Below are positions 42,932 to 52,506 of a stretch of DNA of 64,000 bases, piece by piece. The stretch is taken from positions 868,001-932,000 of the forward strand of contig NZ_CP090423.1 of assembly GCF_023518235.1 (NCBI RefSeq), written 5' to 3'. How positions within the stretch are numbered: position 1 is the first letter of the stretch; the number at the start of each line of letters is the position of its first letter. Made by a program: the position numbers and the translations under genes. This stretch comes from Stenotrophomonas maltophilia (GTDB lineage: Bacteria; Pseudomonadota; Gammaproteobacteria; Xanthomonadales; Xanthomonadaceae). Below the pieces are notes generated by a model, which saw only the letters and a program-made list of their open reading frames with translations, made no database searches and was not told the DNA's origin.

Positions 42932-44575
42932 TCAGTCAGGGCTTCTCACCGCCGGATCGTGCAGGCAACGCAGCTTCTTCTTGTTGATCTTGCCGACGCT
43001 GGTGCGCTCGAGTGAGGCCACGAACTGCACGCGTTCGGGAATCGCGAAGCGGGAGATGTCGCCGGCGCGACTGCGCGTCGCCACCTGCTCGATGATCTCG
43101 GCCTCGCTCACCTCGCTGTCGGCGTGGGTGACCACCAGCGGCAGCGGGCGTTCGCCCCATTTCGTATCGGCGATGCCGATCACCGCCACCTCACTCACCG
43201 CCGGATGCAGCGCGATGATGTCCTCCAGCGCGAGCGAGGAGATCCATTCGCCGCCGGTCTTGATCACATCCTTGATACGGTCGGTGACCCGCAGGTAGCC
43301 GCCGCCATCGATGTTGCCGATGTCTCCGGTATGCAGATAGCCGCCGTCCCACAGCGCGGCCGAGGCGTCCGGGTTGTGCAGATAGCCCTGGGTCAGCCAG
43401 GGCGCACGCACCACTACCTCGCCGGTGGCGATGCCGTCGTGGTCAACATCACGCAGGTCGCCATCGACGATGCGCAGGTCGACCAGCGGCACCGGAATGC
43501 CCGCCTTGGTGCGCAGCGACAGCGCTTGCTCCGGCCCGTCAGCGGCGTCGATGTCGATCTGGGCCAGGGTCAGCAGCGGGCAGGTCTCGGACATGCCATA
43601 GCCGCCGAAGATGTCGATGCCGCGCGCCAACGCCCGTTGTGCCAGCGAACGCGGCAGTGCGGCGCCGCCGATGATCACCTTCCAGCGGCTCAGGTCGGTA
43701 TCCGCTGCGGCGGGATGCTCCAGCAGCATATGCAGGATGGTCGGAACGCAGTGCGAGAAGGTCACTTTTTCGCGCGCGATCAGCGCCAGCAGCGTGCCCG
43801 GCAGGTAGCGCCCCGGGTAGACCTGCTTGATGCCCAGCAGCGTGGCCACATAGGGCACCCCCCAGGCGTGAACATGGAACATCGGTGTGATCGGCATGTA
43901 GACATCATCCCGGTGCAGCCGGCCCTGGCTGGCGGCACTGCCCAGCGCGGCCATCGCCGCCAGCGAATGCAGCACCAGCTGCCGATGGCTGAAATAGACC
44001 CCTTTGGGCAGGCCGGTGGTTCCGGTCGTATAGAACGTGGTCGCACGGGTGTTCTCGTCGAACTCCGGAAAATCCGTAACGGGGGTAGCCTGGCGCAGGC
44101 CCGCCTCGTACTCGGCAGCGAAACCGGCCGGCACCGGGCCTTCGTCATCCTGCAGCAGCACGCGCGTGCGGATGTCCGGCAGCTGCCCGTCAAGGCTTTC
44201 CAGCAAGGGCAGGAACTCGCGATGGACCAGCAGCACCCGCGCGCCGCTGTGGTTGAGCGTATAGGCAATCTGTTCCGGGGCCAGGCGGATGTTCACCATC
44301 ATCAGCACCGCGCCGAGCATGGGCACGGCGAAGTAGCTTTCCAGATAGCGGTTGCTGTCCCAGTCCATCACGGCCACGGTATCGCCCTGTCGCACGCCCA
44401 GCGCGGTCAGCAAGCCCGCCAGCCGGCCGATGCGCTCCTGCAACGTGCGGTAGTCGAAGCGGACATGGTCGCCGCACACGATCTCCTGCTGGGGACTCAC
44501 CGCCAGTGGCGTCAGCAGCAGCTGCTTGATCAGCAGCGGATAGGCATTTGTAGTGTGATCAGAGGTGGATGGCAT
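42932..44575 (-). CDS. Fatty acyl-CoA synthetase (AMP-forming ligase)
   Basis: 547 residues. The ANL superfamily P-loop TTFYTTGTTGLPKGV (~190-204), A5 motif GYGMSETCPLL, A7 YLHTGDIGNIDGGGY, A8 DRIKDVIKTGGEWIS and the catalytic Lys region SVGKINKKKLR at the end are all present, so it should be active. It activates a medium- or long-chain acid to its CoA ester through acyl-AMP. Divergent from the LuxR-type response regulator gene, with a CTAG palindrome between them. By context it activates acids released by the esterases of the same system. Confidence 0.88.
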   Translation of the reverse strand: MPSTSDHTTNAYPLLIKQLLLTPLAVSPQQEIVCGDHVRFDYRTLQERIGRLAGLLTALGVRQGDTVAVMDWDSNRYLESYFAVPMLGAVLMMVNIRLAPEQIAYTLNHSGARVLLVHREFLPLLESLDGQLPDIRTRVLLQDDEGPVPAGFAAEYEAGLRQATPVTDFPEFDENTRATTFYTTGTTGLPKGVYFSHRQLVLHSLAAMAALGSAASQGRLHRDDVYMPITPMFHVHAWGVPYVATLLGIKQVYPGRYLPGTLLALIAREKVTFSHCVPTILHMLLEHPAAADTDLSRWKVIIGGAALPRSLAQRALARGIDIFGGYGMSETCPLLTLAQIDIDAADGPEQALSLRTKAGIPVPLVDLRIVDGDLRDVDHDGIATGEVVVRAPWLTQGYLHNPDASAALWDGGYLHTGDIGNIDGGGYLRVTDRIKDVIKTGGEWISSLALEDIIALHPAVSEVAVIGIADTKWGERPLPLVVTHADSEVSEAEIIEQVATRSRAGDISRFAIPERVQFVASLERTSVGKINKKKLRCLHDPAVRSPD

Positions 44576-44654
44576 GGCGCTTCCTTGTGGGAACCCGGCC
44601 TGGGGCCGGCGTGTGTCAGCCCACACTAGTCCTGCCAGCGGTGCGCGCCAGCGT

Positions 44655-44664
44655 ACCTAGGTCC
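44655..44664. promoter_or_regulatory. CTAG palindrome shared with TonB-receptor control region
   Basis: ACCTAGGTCC lies 80 bases upstream of the acyl-CoA ligase ATG and 41 bases upstream of the response regulator ATG. The same ten bases occur inside the 14-bp perfect palindrome at 52393-52406. CTAG is generally rare in genomes of this kind, so sharing is unlikely by chance; probable binding site of the LuxR-type response regulator. Confidence 0.6.
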
Positions 44665-44705
44665 CCGTGCCTGCCGGCCAACCTTTTTGCTACGCTCGCC
44701 AGGAC

Positions 44706-45380
44706 ATGCCCACCCTGCTCATCGCCGATGACCACCCGCTGTTCCGCGCGGCCCTGCACCGCGCGGCTGAGGAGGCCGTCGCCGACCTGCAGATCAGCGA
44801 AGCCGCATCACTCGATGGCGTGCTGGAGATCCTCGAACACCAGTCGGTCGATCTGCTCCTGCTCGACCTGCACATGCCCGGCAATCACGGCTTGGCCGGA
44901 TTGGCCACGCTGCGCGCCCTGCAACCCGGCCTGGCCGTCATCATCGTCTCGGCCAATGAAGAGCCGCAGGTCATCCGACGCGCCCTCGATCTCGGCGCGG
45001 CGGCGTATCTGCCCAAGAGCTCGGGCCTGACCGAACTCCACTCCGCACTGTGCTCGGTGCTGGAAGGCGAACGCTGGGTTCCGGCGTTGCTGCGCGAGCC
45101 GGTGGCACGCGTGGCGCCCTTCAGCAAGGACGCCGACCTGGCCGCGCGCCTGGCCAGCCTGTCCGCGCATCAGTACCGGGTACTGGGCCTGGTCGCCGAA
45201 GGCCTGCTCAACAAGCAGATCGCCGATCGGCTGGGCGTGCAGCTGCGCACGGTCAAGGCGCACATGACCCGCATCATGGAGCGGTTGGGCGTGCGCAACC
45301 GCGCACAGGCCATTCGCGTGCTGCATGAAATGGGCCTCGCCGATCCGTCGCGGCAGATCGAAGCAGCGCCGGACCGTTGA
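44706..45380 (+). CDS. LuxR/NarL-family response regulator
   Basis: 224 residues. Receiver with acidic pair ADDHP and phospho-acceptor Asp54 (LLLLDLHMPGNHG), Lys in AYLPKSS. The C-terminal LuxR helix-turn-helix is LVAEGLLNKQIADRLGVQL..RTVKAHMTRIMERLGV (~160-200). It is convergent with the SSS-type sensor kinase gene (3 bases between stops) and is its likely partner, as in CrbS-CrbR/MxtR-ErdR systems that control acetate and acid use. Predicted to regulate the acyl-CoA ligase and the TonB-receptor operon through the shared CTAG palindrome. Confidence 0.88.
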   Translation: MPTLLIADDHPLFRAALHRAAEEAVADLQISEAASLDGVLEILEHQSVDLLLLDLHMPGNHGLAGLATLRALQPGLAVIIVSANEEPQVIRRALDLGAAAYLPKSSGLTELHSALCSVLEGERWVPALLREPVARVAPFSKDADLAARLASLSAHQYRVLGLVAEGLLNKQIADRLGVQLRTVKAHMTRIMERLGVRNRAQAIRVLHEMGLADPSRQIEAAPDR

Positions 45381-45383
45381 CGG

Positions 45384-48300
45384 TCAGGTGGTGCTGGCCG
45401 TTGCCAGCAGATGGTTGATCGCCCAGCGCAAGGCCAGGGGCTTGAACGGTTTGCTCAACAGCGACAGGCCCGCCGCCCGCACCGCGTCGCGGGTGGCGCT
45501 GCCGGTATCGGCGCTCAGGATCACGGTGGGGCGGGGCCCGTACAGGGCCGCCTGGCGCTTCCACAGCGCCACGCCGGTATCGCCATCATCCAGGTGGTAG
45601 TCGAACAGCCACAGCACAGCCTGCTGCGCCGAGGACCCGATGGCTGCTACGTCCGTCACTGCAGTGACCTCGCATCCCCACGACAGCAGCAGCTGCCGCA
45701 GCGCCTGCAGCGCCTCTTCGTCGTTGTCCACCATCAGCACGTGAACGCCCTTGAGGGTGCTGTTGCCGATGGCCGCCGGCACGGCGCTTGGCATGGCCGG
45801 TGGCGTGGCGCGTGCCACGCTGATCGAGAAGGCTGAGCCGCGCCCCGGCGCACTGCGCACCTGTAGCGGTGCGTCCAGCAGGTCGGCGATGCCGCGGGCG
45901 ATGGTCAGGCCCAGGCCCAGTCCCTGGCCGTTGCTGCGGTCGACCCGATGGAACTCCTCGAAAACAACCGCCTGCTGCTCCGCTGCGATTCCGGCGCCAC
46001 TGTCGTGCACGCCGATCGACAACCGCTCCCTCTGCCGGCGGACGCCCAGCAGCACGCCGCCGTGGCGGGTATAGCGGATCGCATTGGCCAGGAAATTCTG
46101 CAGCACCCGGCGCAGCAGCAAAGGATCGCTGTGGACCCAGGCACCGGTGCGCACATAGCCGAAATGCAGTCCGCGGGCTGCGGCAAGCACGGCAAACTCC
46201 TGGGCCAGCGGGTCCAGTACGCTCGACAAGGCGAACGGTCGCGGATCGGCGACCAGTCCGCCGGCCTGCAGGCGCGAGATGTCCAGCAGCCCCGACAGCA
46301 GGTCATCGGTGGAATCCAGCGCGCTGCGGATCTGGCGCAGGAAGCTGTCGAGGAACTCCGATTCGATGTGCTGCGACATGGCATCGGTCAGCAACTGCGC
46401 CGCGTGCAGCGGCTGGATCAGGTCGTGACCGACGGCGGTGAGGAAGCGGGTCTTGGCCACATTGGCGCGCTCGGCCTCCTGCACGGCATGCTGCAACTGC
46501 GCGGTGCGCTCCTGCACGCGGCGCTCGAGGGTTTCATTGCTGCGCTTGAGCGCATCTTCGGCACGGCGGAAGGCGGTGACATCGGTGAACGTGGCGACGT
46601 AGCCGCCGCCCGGCATCGGATTGCCGCGGATCTCCACGATCGTGTCATCCGGGAACACACGCTCGGACAGGTGCGGCGTGCCGCGGCGCATGTGCGCCAC
46701 GCGACGCTGCAATGCCCTGGCGGGCGAATCACCGGCCGCGTTGCCGATGTCCAGTTGCCCCAGCGCCCACGCAGTGAGGTTCACCACCGGCTGCCCCACC
46801 TGCAACAGCTCCGGCGGGAACTTGAACAGCGCGGCATAGCGGCTGTTCCAGGCCACCAGCTGCAACTGCGCATCGACCACGCTGATGCCCTGGCTCATGT
46901 TCTCCAACGCCGCCTCAAGCAGGCGCTGGTTGAAGCGCAGTACCTGGGTGGCTTCACCCACCGCGCGGGTGACCGCTTCCAGCGGGGCGGCACCGCCGTC
47001 ACGTGCCGCTTCGACCAGCAACCGGGCCATGCCAGCGCCGACCACCGCCGTCAGCTCGCGTTCGATGGCCGTGACCCGATCGTCATCCAGCAGCTGTCCG
47101 GCGTGCCCTCCCATCAACTGGCGCGCACGTTCCTGCCCCAGGAAACGACCTGCGGTCCTGCGCAACGAGGCTGCCGCCACCGCGTCCTGGCGGGGCGGCA
47201 ATGCCGGCCGCACCGCGCGTGCCACCAGGGCCACGGTCAGCAGATTGACCGCCAGGCTGGCGCCCATGCTGAGCGCGATATGCCCCGGCTGCAGGCGCAG
47301 CGAGACCACGCTCAGCCAGTGCAGCGCGTCAGTGTCGGCCGACGGCGATGCGGCGGGGATCACCATCGGCAGCAGCACCAGCCACAGCCAGGCCAGCGAG
47401 CCCAGCACGATACCGGCGATGATCGCCGGGGAGGGCGTGCGCGAGCGATAGACCGCCAGCAGTACCGCCGGTGCCAGCTGCGAGAGCGCGGTGAACGACA
47501 TCAGGCCGAAGTCGCTGAGCGCCTCGGTGCCGCTCATCGCGCGGCTGTACAGCCACGCCATCAGGAACACAACAACGATGCCGGCGCGGCGGAACGCCAG
47601 CACGCGCGGCCGCAGGTCGGCGCTGGCCACACCGTGTTCGATCCCGCCCAGCAGGCGCGAACCGAAGCCATGGTTGCCGAGCATGATCGACAGCGTCAGG
47701 CCGGACAGGATCATCATGCCGGTGGCCGCGCTCAGGCTGCCCAGATAGGCCAGCAGGGCCAGCAGGTGGTGCCCGTCGGCCTGCGGCAGGGCCAGCACAT
47801 ACAGATCCGGCGATACCGACGCCGGCAACGCCGCGCTGCCGGCCAGCGCCATCGGTACCGACGGCAGTCCGATCAGCAGCAGGTAGACCGGGAACATCCA
47901 GCGCGCCGTCTTCAGGTCCGACGGCTGGCGCAGCTCCACCACGCCCACATGGAACTGGTGGGGCAGGGTGAAGGCAGAGATCGCACCGAGCGCGACCATG
48001 GTGAGGTAGTCCGGCAACACCACCGGCGCTGGCAGCTGCGCCATCTTCTGCATCAGCGGCGTTCCAGCCTGCTGCACCGAATGCGCGGCGTACAGGCCGA
48101 TGGCCAGCAACGCCACCAGCTTCAGGATCGATTCCAGCCCCAGCGCCACCACGATGCCATGATTGTGCTCGGTGGCCGAGGCCTTGCGCGCGCCGAACAG
48201 CAGGGTGAACGCAGCCATCGTCAGCGCGAACCAGAACGACATGTCCAGCTGCCAGCCCGCAGGCGCGAAGCGATCGCCCAGCAGCGCGCCCAGGCCCTGG

Positions 48301-48713
48301 CTGACCGCTTTCAGCTGCAGCGCGATGTAGGGAATGATGCCCAACAGTGCCACCAGGGTGATGGTCATGCCCAGCCCCTGGTCGGCGCGCAGGCGTGCCA
48401 CCACCAGGTCGGCGATGGTGGCGCTGTTGTGCTGCCTGGCCAGCCGCCCCAGGCGCACCAGGAAGGGCAGGCCGAAGGCAAAGATCAGCGCCATGCCGAC
48501 CAGCGTCGGCGGAATCGGGACGCCCCATTGCACGCCCTGCGAGGCTGCCCCGTAGTAGGTCCACGCCGTGCAGTGCACGGCCAGCGACAGCGCATAGATC
48601 ACCGGCCAGACCCGGGCCAGCCGATGCCCGCGGCGCTCGCCCCACAGCGCCACGCCGAACAGCAGTACGGTCCACGCAATGCAGGCGAACAGGACGACAG
48701 AGGGCGTCAACAT
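45384..48713 (-). CDS. SSS-transporter-type hybrid sensor histidine kinase
   Basis: 1109 residues. The first ~500 residues form a sodium-solute-symporter domain of about 13 helices (PutP-like, e.g. GVPIPPTLVGMALIFAFGLP). Then come a PAS domain (ENMSQGISVVDAQLQLVAW), a coiled coil, HisKA with His in TAVGHDLIQPLHAAQ, HATPase (GQGLGLGLTIARGI) and a C-terminal receiver with its Asp in LWLFDYHLDDGD. This is the architecture of CrbS/MxtR. The transporter part is thought to sense or carry a small carboxylate. GTG at 48716 is an alternative start. Last gene of the operon TonB receptor, hydrolase, MaoC, kinase. Confidence 0.9.
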   Translation of the reverse strand: MLTPSVVLFACIAWTVLLFGVALWGERRGHRLARVWPVIYALSLAVHCTAWTYYGAASQGVQWGVPIPPTLVGMALIFAFGLPFLVRLGRLARQHNSATIADLVVARLRADQGLGMTITLVALLGIIPYIALQLKAVSQGLGALLGDRFAPAGWQLDMSFWFALTMAAFTLLFGARKASATEHNHGIVVALGLESILKLVALLAIGLYAAHSVQQAGTPLMQKMAQLPAPVVLPDYLTMVALGAISAFTLPHQFHVGVVELRQPSDLKTARWMFPVYLLLIGLPSVPMALAGSAALPASVSPDLYVLALPQADGHHLLALLAYLGSLSAATGMMILSGLTLSIMLGNHGFGSRLLGGIEHGVASADLRPRVLAFRRAGIVVVFLMAWLYSRAMSGTEALSDFGLMSFTALSQLAPAVLLAVYRSRTPSPAIIAGIVLGSLAWLWLVLLPMVIPAASPSADTDALHWLSVVSLRLQPGHIALSMGASLAVNLLTVALVARAVRPALPPRQDAVAAASLRRTAGRFLGQERARQLMGGHAGQLLDDDRVTAIERELTAVVGAGMARLLVEAARDGGAAPLEAVTRAVGEATQVLRFNQRLLEAALENMSQGISVVDAQLQLVAWNSRYAALFKFPPELLQVGQPVVNLTAWALGQLDIGNAAGDSPARALQRRVAHMRRGTPHLSERVFPDDTIVEIRGNPMPGGGYVATFTDVTAFRRAEDALKRSNETLERRVQERTAQLQHAVQEAERANVAKTRFLTAVGHDLIQPLHAAQLLTDAMSQHIESEFLDSFLRQIRSALDSTDDLLSGLLDISRLQAGGLVADPRPFALSSVLDPLAQEFAVLAAARGLHFGYVRTGAWVHSDPLLLRRVLQNFLANAIRYTRHGGVLLGVRRQRERLSIGVHDSGAGIAAEQQAVVFEEFHRVDRSNGQGLGLGLTIARGIADLLDAPLQVRSAPGRGSAFSISVARATPPAMPSAVPAAIGNSTLKGVHVLMVDNDEEALQALRQLLLSWGCEVTAVTDVAAIGSSAQQAVLWLFDYHLDDGDTGVALWKRQAALYGPRPTVILSADTGSATRDAVRAAGLSLLSKPFKPLALRWAINHLLATASTT

Positions 48714-48748
48714 CACTCCAGTGTAGAGAGAACCCGGACCGGGCGGCG

Positions 48749-49222
48749 CTAGCCGGCCAGCACGATCAGTGACAGCTGCTCAGCCACCACTGCCAGCGCG
48801 CCATCGGCAACCCGCTCGACCGCCTTGTGCTGGGTCAGCAGCCATTGTCCGGGCTGGCGCGGTTGCAGCGACAGCAGCCGCGAGCGCACCTGCACTTCAG
48901 CCCCACTGGCTACCGGTGCCAGGAAGCGCACCTTGTTCAACCCGTAATTCAGCACATGCGCAATGCCAGGGAAGCCGGCCAGGGCCGCCACGTCGTCCTC
49001 CACCGTCAGCGACAGCAGCAGGAAGCCGTGCGCGATGGTCTGCCCGCCGGGCAGGTGGCTGCGCGCCCGCGCCGGGTCGACATGGATCCAGTTATGGTCG
49101 CCAGTTGCATCGGCGAAGGCATCAATGCGCGACTGCGCCAGCTGCGTGGCGCGTCCCAGCCGCTCACGTGTGGCCCATTGCTGCAGGGGCGCAAGCGCGG
49201 CGGGCAGCGCGCCGTCGCTCAT
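48749..49222 (-). CDS. MaoC-family (R)-specific enoyl-CoA hydratase
   Basis: 157 residues, a single hot-dog domain. The hydratase-2 motif is FADATGDHNWIHVDPARA (~35-52) with the catalytic Asp and His, followed by IAHGFLLLSL. These enzymes interconvert trans-2-enoyl-CoA and (R)-3-hydroxyacyl-CoA, the stereoisomer found in polyhydroxyalkanoates. It overlaps the hydrolase stop by ATGA, which supports a shared pathway with the hydrolase and, through the regulator, the acyl-CoA ligase. Confidence 0.88.
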   Translation of the reverse strand: MSDGALPAALAPLQQWATRERLGRATQLAQSRIDAFADATGDHNWIHVDPARARSHLPGGQTIAHGFLLLSLTVEDDVAALAGFPGIAHVLNYGLNKVRFLAPVASGAEVQVRSRLLSLQPRQPGQWLLTQHKAVERVADGALAVVAEQLSLIVLAG

Positions 49223-50097
49223 CGCACCCGATCCAGCAGGGCCAGGATCGCCTCGCGCGCTTCGGGCTCGTTCAACATCGGCGCGTGGCCTACGTCGGGC
49301 ACTTCCACCAGCCGTGCAGTGTCCGAGCTGCTGGCCATCTGCCGTGCAACATCGGCCGGCAGAATGTCCGACAATGCGCCGCGTACCACCAGTACCGGCA
49401 CCCGCGCGGTGAGGCCGCGCACCGCCCGCCACAGCACCGGCCGCAGCAGCCACAGCAGCCAGGGCCGGGTGGTGCGGATCACCGCCAGGTCGTAGTCCAG
49501 CTCCAGCAATCCATCGCCGCGCAGCCGGAACGTGCGCACCGCCATCGCACGCCAGTCGTCCGGCCCGAAACGCGGGAAGGACGCTTTGCCGATCGATTCG
49601 ACGTAGGCGGTGGCCTGCGGCAGATCCATCGGTGGCACAGGCTTGCCGGCATATTTGCCGATCCGCACCAGTGCCTCGCGCGGCACCTTGGGGCCGGCAT
49701 CGTTGAGCACCGCCGCAGCGATCAGCCCCGGTGCGCGCGAGGCGAGGGTGATGGTGACCAGCACGCCCAGCGAGGTGCCGACGAACACCGCCTTGCCGAT
49801 GTTCTGCGAGTGCAGCAGCGCCACCATGTCATCGGCATAGGTGCGCGGGTTGTAGCTGGCCGGGTCCTTCGCACGTTCCGAGCCGGCGCGCCCGCGCAGG
49901 TCAACGGCGATCACCCGCCATCCTGCCGCAGTGAGTGAATCGGCCAGCGCATCGAAGTCGGCACCGTTGCGGGTCAGGCCCGGGATGCAGACCACCGTGC
50001 CGCGCGGAGCCTGCCCAGCCGCCGGCGCATGATCGCGCGCATGCAGGCGCAGGCCATCGTTGCTGTTCCAGTACAGATCTACACAGGACTGCATCAT
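49219..50097 (-). CDS. Cytoplasmic alpha/beta hydrolase
   Basis: 292 residues without a signal peptide. Canonical fold: oxyanion segment CIPGLTRNGADF (~37-48), DLRGRAGSE, nucleophile FVGTSLGVLV (Ser ~109), Asp in VLVVRGALSDIL and His in VPDVGHAPML. Likely cleaves a short ester, for example a hydroxyacid oligomer brought in after outer-membrane transport. It begins 11 bases after the TonB receptor stop and overlaps MaoC, so it sits in the middle of the operon. Confidence 0.85.
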   Translation of the reverse strand: MMQSCVDLYWNSNDGLRLHARDHAPAAGQAPRGTVVCIPGLTRNGADFDALADSLTAAGWRVIAVDLRGRAGSERAKDPASYNPRTYADDMVALLHSQNIGKAVFVGTSLGVLVTITLASRAPGLIAAAVLNDAGPKVPREALVRIGKYAGKPVPPMDLPQATAYVESIGKASFPRFGPDDWRAMAVRTFRLRGDGLLELDYDLAVIRTTRPWLLWLLRPVLWRAVRGLTARVPVLVVRGALSDILPADVARQMASSSDTARLVEVPDVGHAPMLNEPEAREAILALLDRVR

Positions 50098-50108
50098 GCA
50101 GAGGGTTC

Positions 50109-52307
50109 CTAGAAATCGTAGCGGACGCTCAGGCTATACTGGCGCGGCGGTCCGTAGAAGCCAATCAGGGTGCCGACCGCCGGGATGTTGTAACCGGTGG
50201 TGCGGTACGCCTTGTCGGTCAGGTTGGTGCCCTGCAACGAGAAGGTCCAGGCATCGTCACGGCGCCAGATCACACCGGCATTGACCAGTCCATAGCCGTC
50301 CTGGCGGATCACCGGGCTCAGGTCGGTGGTCGGCCACACCTCGCTCTGGTAGCTGTAGCTCACCCGCGCCGAGAGATTGCCGCCGTTGGCCAGGTCGGTG
50401 CGGTATTCCACGTTCAACGCGCCGGAAAAATCCGGAGCATTGGTGAACTTCATCTGGTCGGCCACATTGACGCCGCGGTCGATGTACTCATCGTACCGGG
50501 TGTCCAGCCAGGCCAGATTGCCCGAGATCAGCCAGTGCCGGCTCGGCAGGTACTGGTACTCCAGCTCCAGGCCCTTGACGGTACCGGCGCCGGCATTGGT
50601 GAAGTCGCCGAAGAACGAATCGTCGATGCCATCGCCATTGGTGTCCAGGCCGGTGAACACCGACAGCTGGATATCCTTGTACTTGTTGTAGAAAGCCGAC
50701 AGGTTCAGGAACAGGCGCTGGTCGAGGAAGGCCATCTTGCTGCCCACCTCATAGCTGTCCACGGTCTCGTCATCGAACGGTTCGGCCGAGCGCGGCACCG
50801 CCACGGCATTGGCGCGGATGTTGTAGCCGCCGGATTTGAAGCCGCGCGTGGCCAGCCCGTAGACCATGATGTCCGGGGTGATCTGGTAATCCAGCGAGAC
50901 CTTGGGCGAGACATTCTTGAAGTTGGTTTTCTTGTCGAAGTCCGCGGTCACCGCCACCGGCCGGCTGAAGCCCGGGTCGGCGTAGAGGCGGTTGAGCACG
51001 ATCGCGCGCTTGTCCTCGTCGGTGTAGCGCGCGCCCAGGTCAAGCTTCAGCGCGCTGGTCAGGTCGAAGATCCAGTCTGCGTACAGCGCGATGCTGTCGG
51101 TCAGCACCTTGCCCTGGTTGTCGGCGAACTGCGCGCTGAAGTAGTTGTTCTGGATCTGTCCACCGGCCTCGCCGCTGAACTGGTAGACCCCCACCACGCC
51201 ACGCACGCGGCCGCCGGCATCGTAGTTCAGCTGCACTTCGTTGCTGACCTGGTTGTCGTTGTAGGTGCCACTGACGTCGGCCAGCTTCACCGGCGTGGTG
51301 TCGAAATCGATGTTGGCCGCGCTGTCCGATTCACGCTTGGCCACCACGTACTTCACCGCAACGTCTTCATTGGGCCGCCAGTTCAGCGTGGCCGATGCAC
51401 CCTTGGATTCCACGTTGTTGAGGTTGCGCATGCCCGAACGGATGTCGTAACGGCTGTCCATCGGCGGGTAGGCGCGCAGGAACGGGTTGGGCGCCAGCAT
51501 CTTCGAGCCGCGCATGCCGGACTGGTCATCGATCCAGTCCAGTGCGAACTGCACGTCGAAGTCATCGCCGGCGTAGGCGCCCAGGTTCAGGCGCGCCGCG
51601 TTGATCTGCTTGTCGCTGACCGGCTGGCCAGTGAAAGGGTTCTCGCCGAAGCCATCGTGGTTCATGCTGGCCACCGCCACGCGGGCGCGCAGGCCGCTGT
51701 CGGCGCCGCCGATGGGGCCACCGATGGCCGCTTTGGCATCGAGCTGGCTGTAGTTGCCCACCGTGATCTGGGCGAACCCCTCGGTCTGGGTGGGCAGGCC
51801 GCGCGAGATGTACTTGATCGCACCGCCAATGGTGTTCTTGCCGTACAGCGTGCCCTGTGGCCCGCGCAGCACTTCGATGCGCGACACATCGAACACATCC
51901 AGCAGCGCGCCCTGCGGCCGGGCGATATACACATCATCCAGGTAGATGCCCACGCCGGGGTCGGCGCCCCAGGTGGGATCGGACTGGCCGATGCCGCGGA
52001 TATAGGCAGTGACCGTGCTGCTGGCGCCGCGCGCCGCATAGATGGTCAGATTGGGCACCTGCGCATCGAGGTCGCTGATGTCCTGCACGTTCATCCTGTC
52101 CAACGCCTCGGAGGTGAACGCGGTGACCGCCACCGGCACTTCCTGCAGGGTTTCCTCGCGCTTGCGCGCGGTCACCTTGATGCTGTCCAGGTTGGTCGGG
52201 GTGGCAGAGCGGGCCGTGGCCGGTCCGGTCGCCGGCGCCTCCTGCGCCAGCGCCGGCGCGGAGGCCAGCAGCATGCCGATCATCAGGCTCAAGCCATTCC
52301 GTTTCAT
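50109..52307 (-). CDS. TonB-dependent outer-membrane receptor
   Basis: 732 residues from the ATG at 52307 (GGAGGA upstream) with a signal peptide to ALAQ. The plug domain contains the TonB-box region (LDSIKVTARKREETLQEVPV, ~29-48), NLTIYAARGASSTVTAYIRG and the classic RIEVLRGPQGTLYGKNTIGG. The 22-strand barrel ends with the outer-membrane signature LSVRYDF, with aromatic Phe at the C-terminus. The substrate is not iron-specific by context: the same operon holds a hydrolase, MaoC and a sensor kinase, and a secreted PHB-depolymerase-like enzyme is divergent. Uptake of ester oligomers or hydroxy fatty acids is therefore proposed. Confidence 0.9.
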   Translation of the reverse strand: MKRNGLSLMIGMLLASAPALAQEAPATGPATARSATPTNLDSIKVTARKREETLQEVPVAVTAFTSEALDRMNVQDISDLDAQVPNLTIYAARGASSTVTAYIRGIGQSDPTWGADPGVGIYLDDVYIARPQGALLDVFDVSRIEVLRGPQGTLYGKNTIGGAIKYISRGLPTQTEGFAQITVGNYSQLDAKAAIGGPIGGADSGLRARVAVASMNHDGFGENPFTGQPVSDKQINAARLNLGAYAGDDFDVQFALDWIDDQSGMRGSKMLAPNPFLRAYPPMDSRYDIRSGMRNLNNVESKGASATLNWRPNEDVAVKYVVAKRESDSAANIDFDTTPVKLADVSGTYNDNQVSNEVQLNYDAGGRVRGVVGVYQFSGEAGGQIQNNYFSAQFADNQGKVLTDSIALYADWIFDLTSALKLDLGARYTDEDKRAIVLNRLYADPGFSRPVAVTADFDKKTNFKNVSPKVSLDYQITPDIMVYGLATRGFKSGGYNIRANAVAVPRSAEPFDDETVDSYEVGSKMAFLDQRLFLNLSAFYNKYKDIQLSVFTGLDTNGDGIDDSFFGDFTNAGAGTVKGLELEYQYLPSRHWLISGNLAWLDTRYDEYIDRGVNVADQMKFTNAPDFSGALNVEYRTDLANGGNLSARVSYSYQSEVWPTTDLSPVIRQDGYGLVNAGVIWRRDDAWTFSLQGTNLTDKAYRTTGYNIPAVGTLIGFYGPPRQYSLSVRYDF

Positions 52308-52392
52308 TCCATCCTCCCCAGGCAGGTCCATTGCAGATGGCCCGATGCCACCCCTGCTGCCAAGGCTAGCGGTGTCATCCGGCGCTCACGAG

Positions 52393-52406
52393 TGGACCTA
52401 GGTCCA
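52393..52406. promoter_or_regulatory. 14-bp perfect CTAG palindrome
   Basis: TGGACCTAGGTCCA, fully symmetric, in the divergent region between the TonB receptor (86 bases upstream of its ATG) and the secreted esterase (101 bases upstream). Shares ACCTAGGTCC with the site at 44655-44664. Probable operator of the LuxR-type response regulator. Confidence 0.65.
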
Positions 52407-52506
52407 GTCGGCAGCCGCGCCCGGATGCGGATACTGGCCACGCGCCCCCCGCCGCACGTGCTGCCCGGTACCCCGTCACCCACGACTCATGCAGGAGGAT
52501 CTGGCC

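Noticed and set aside
45948..48752. 934-residue plus-strand frame opposite the SSS sensor kinase
   Set aside because: Gln/Arg/His-rich translation typical of an antisense shadow; the kinase motifs on the other strand are unambiguous.
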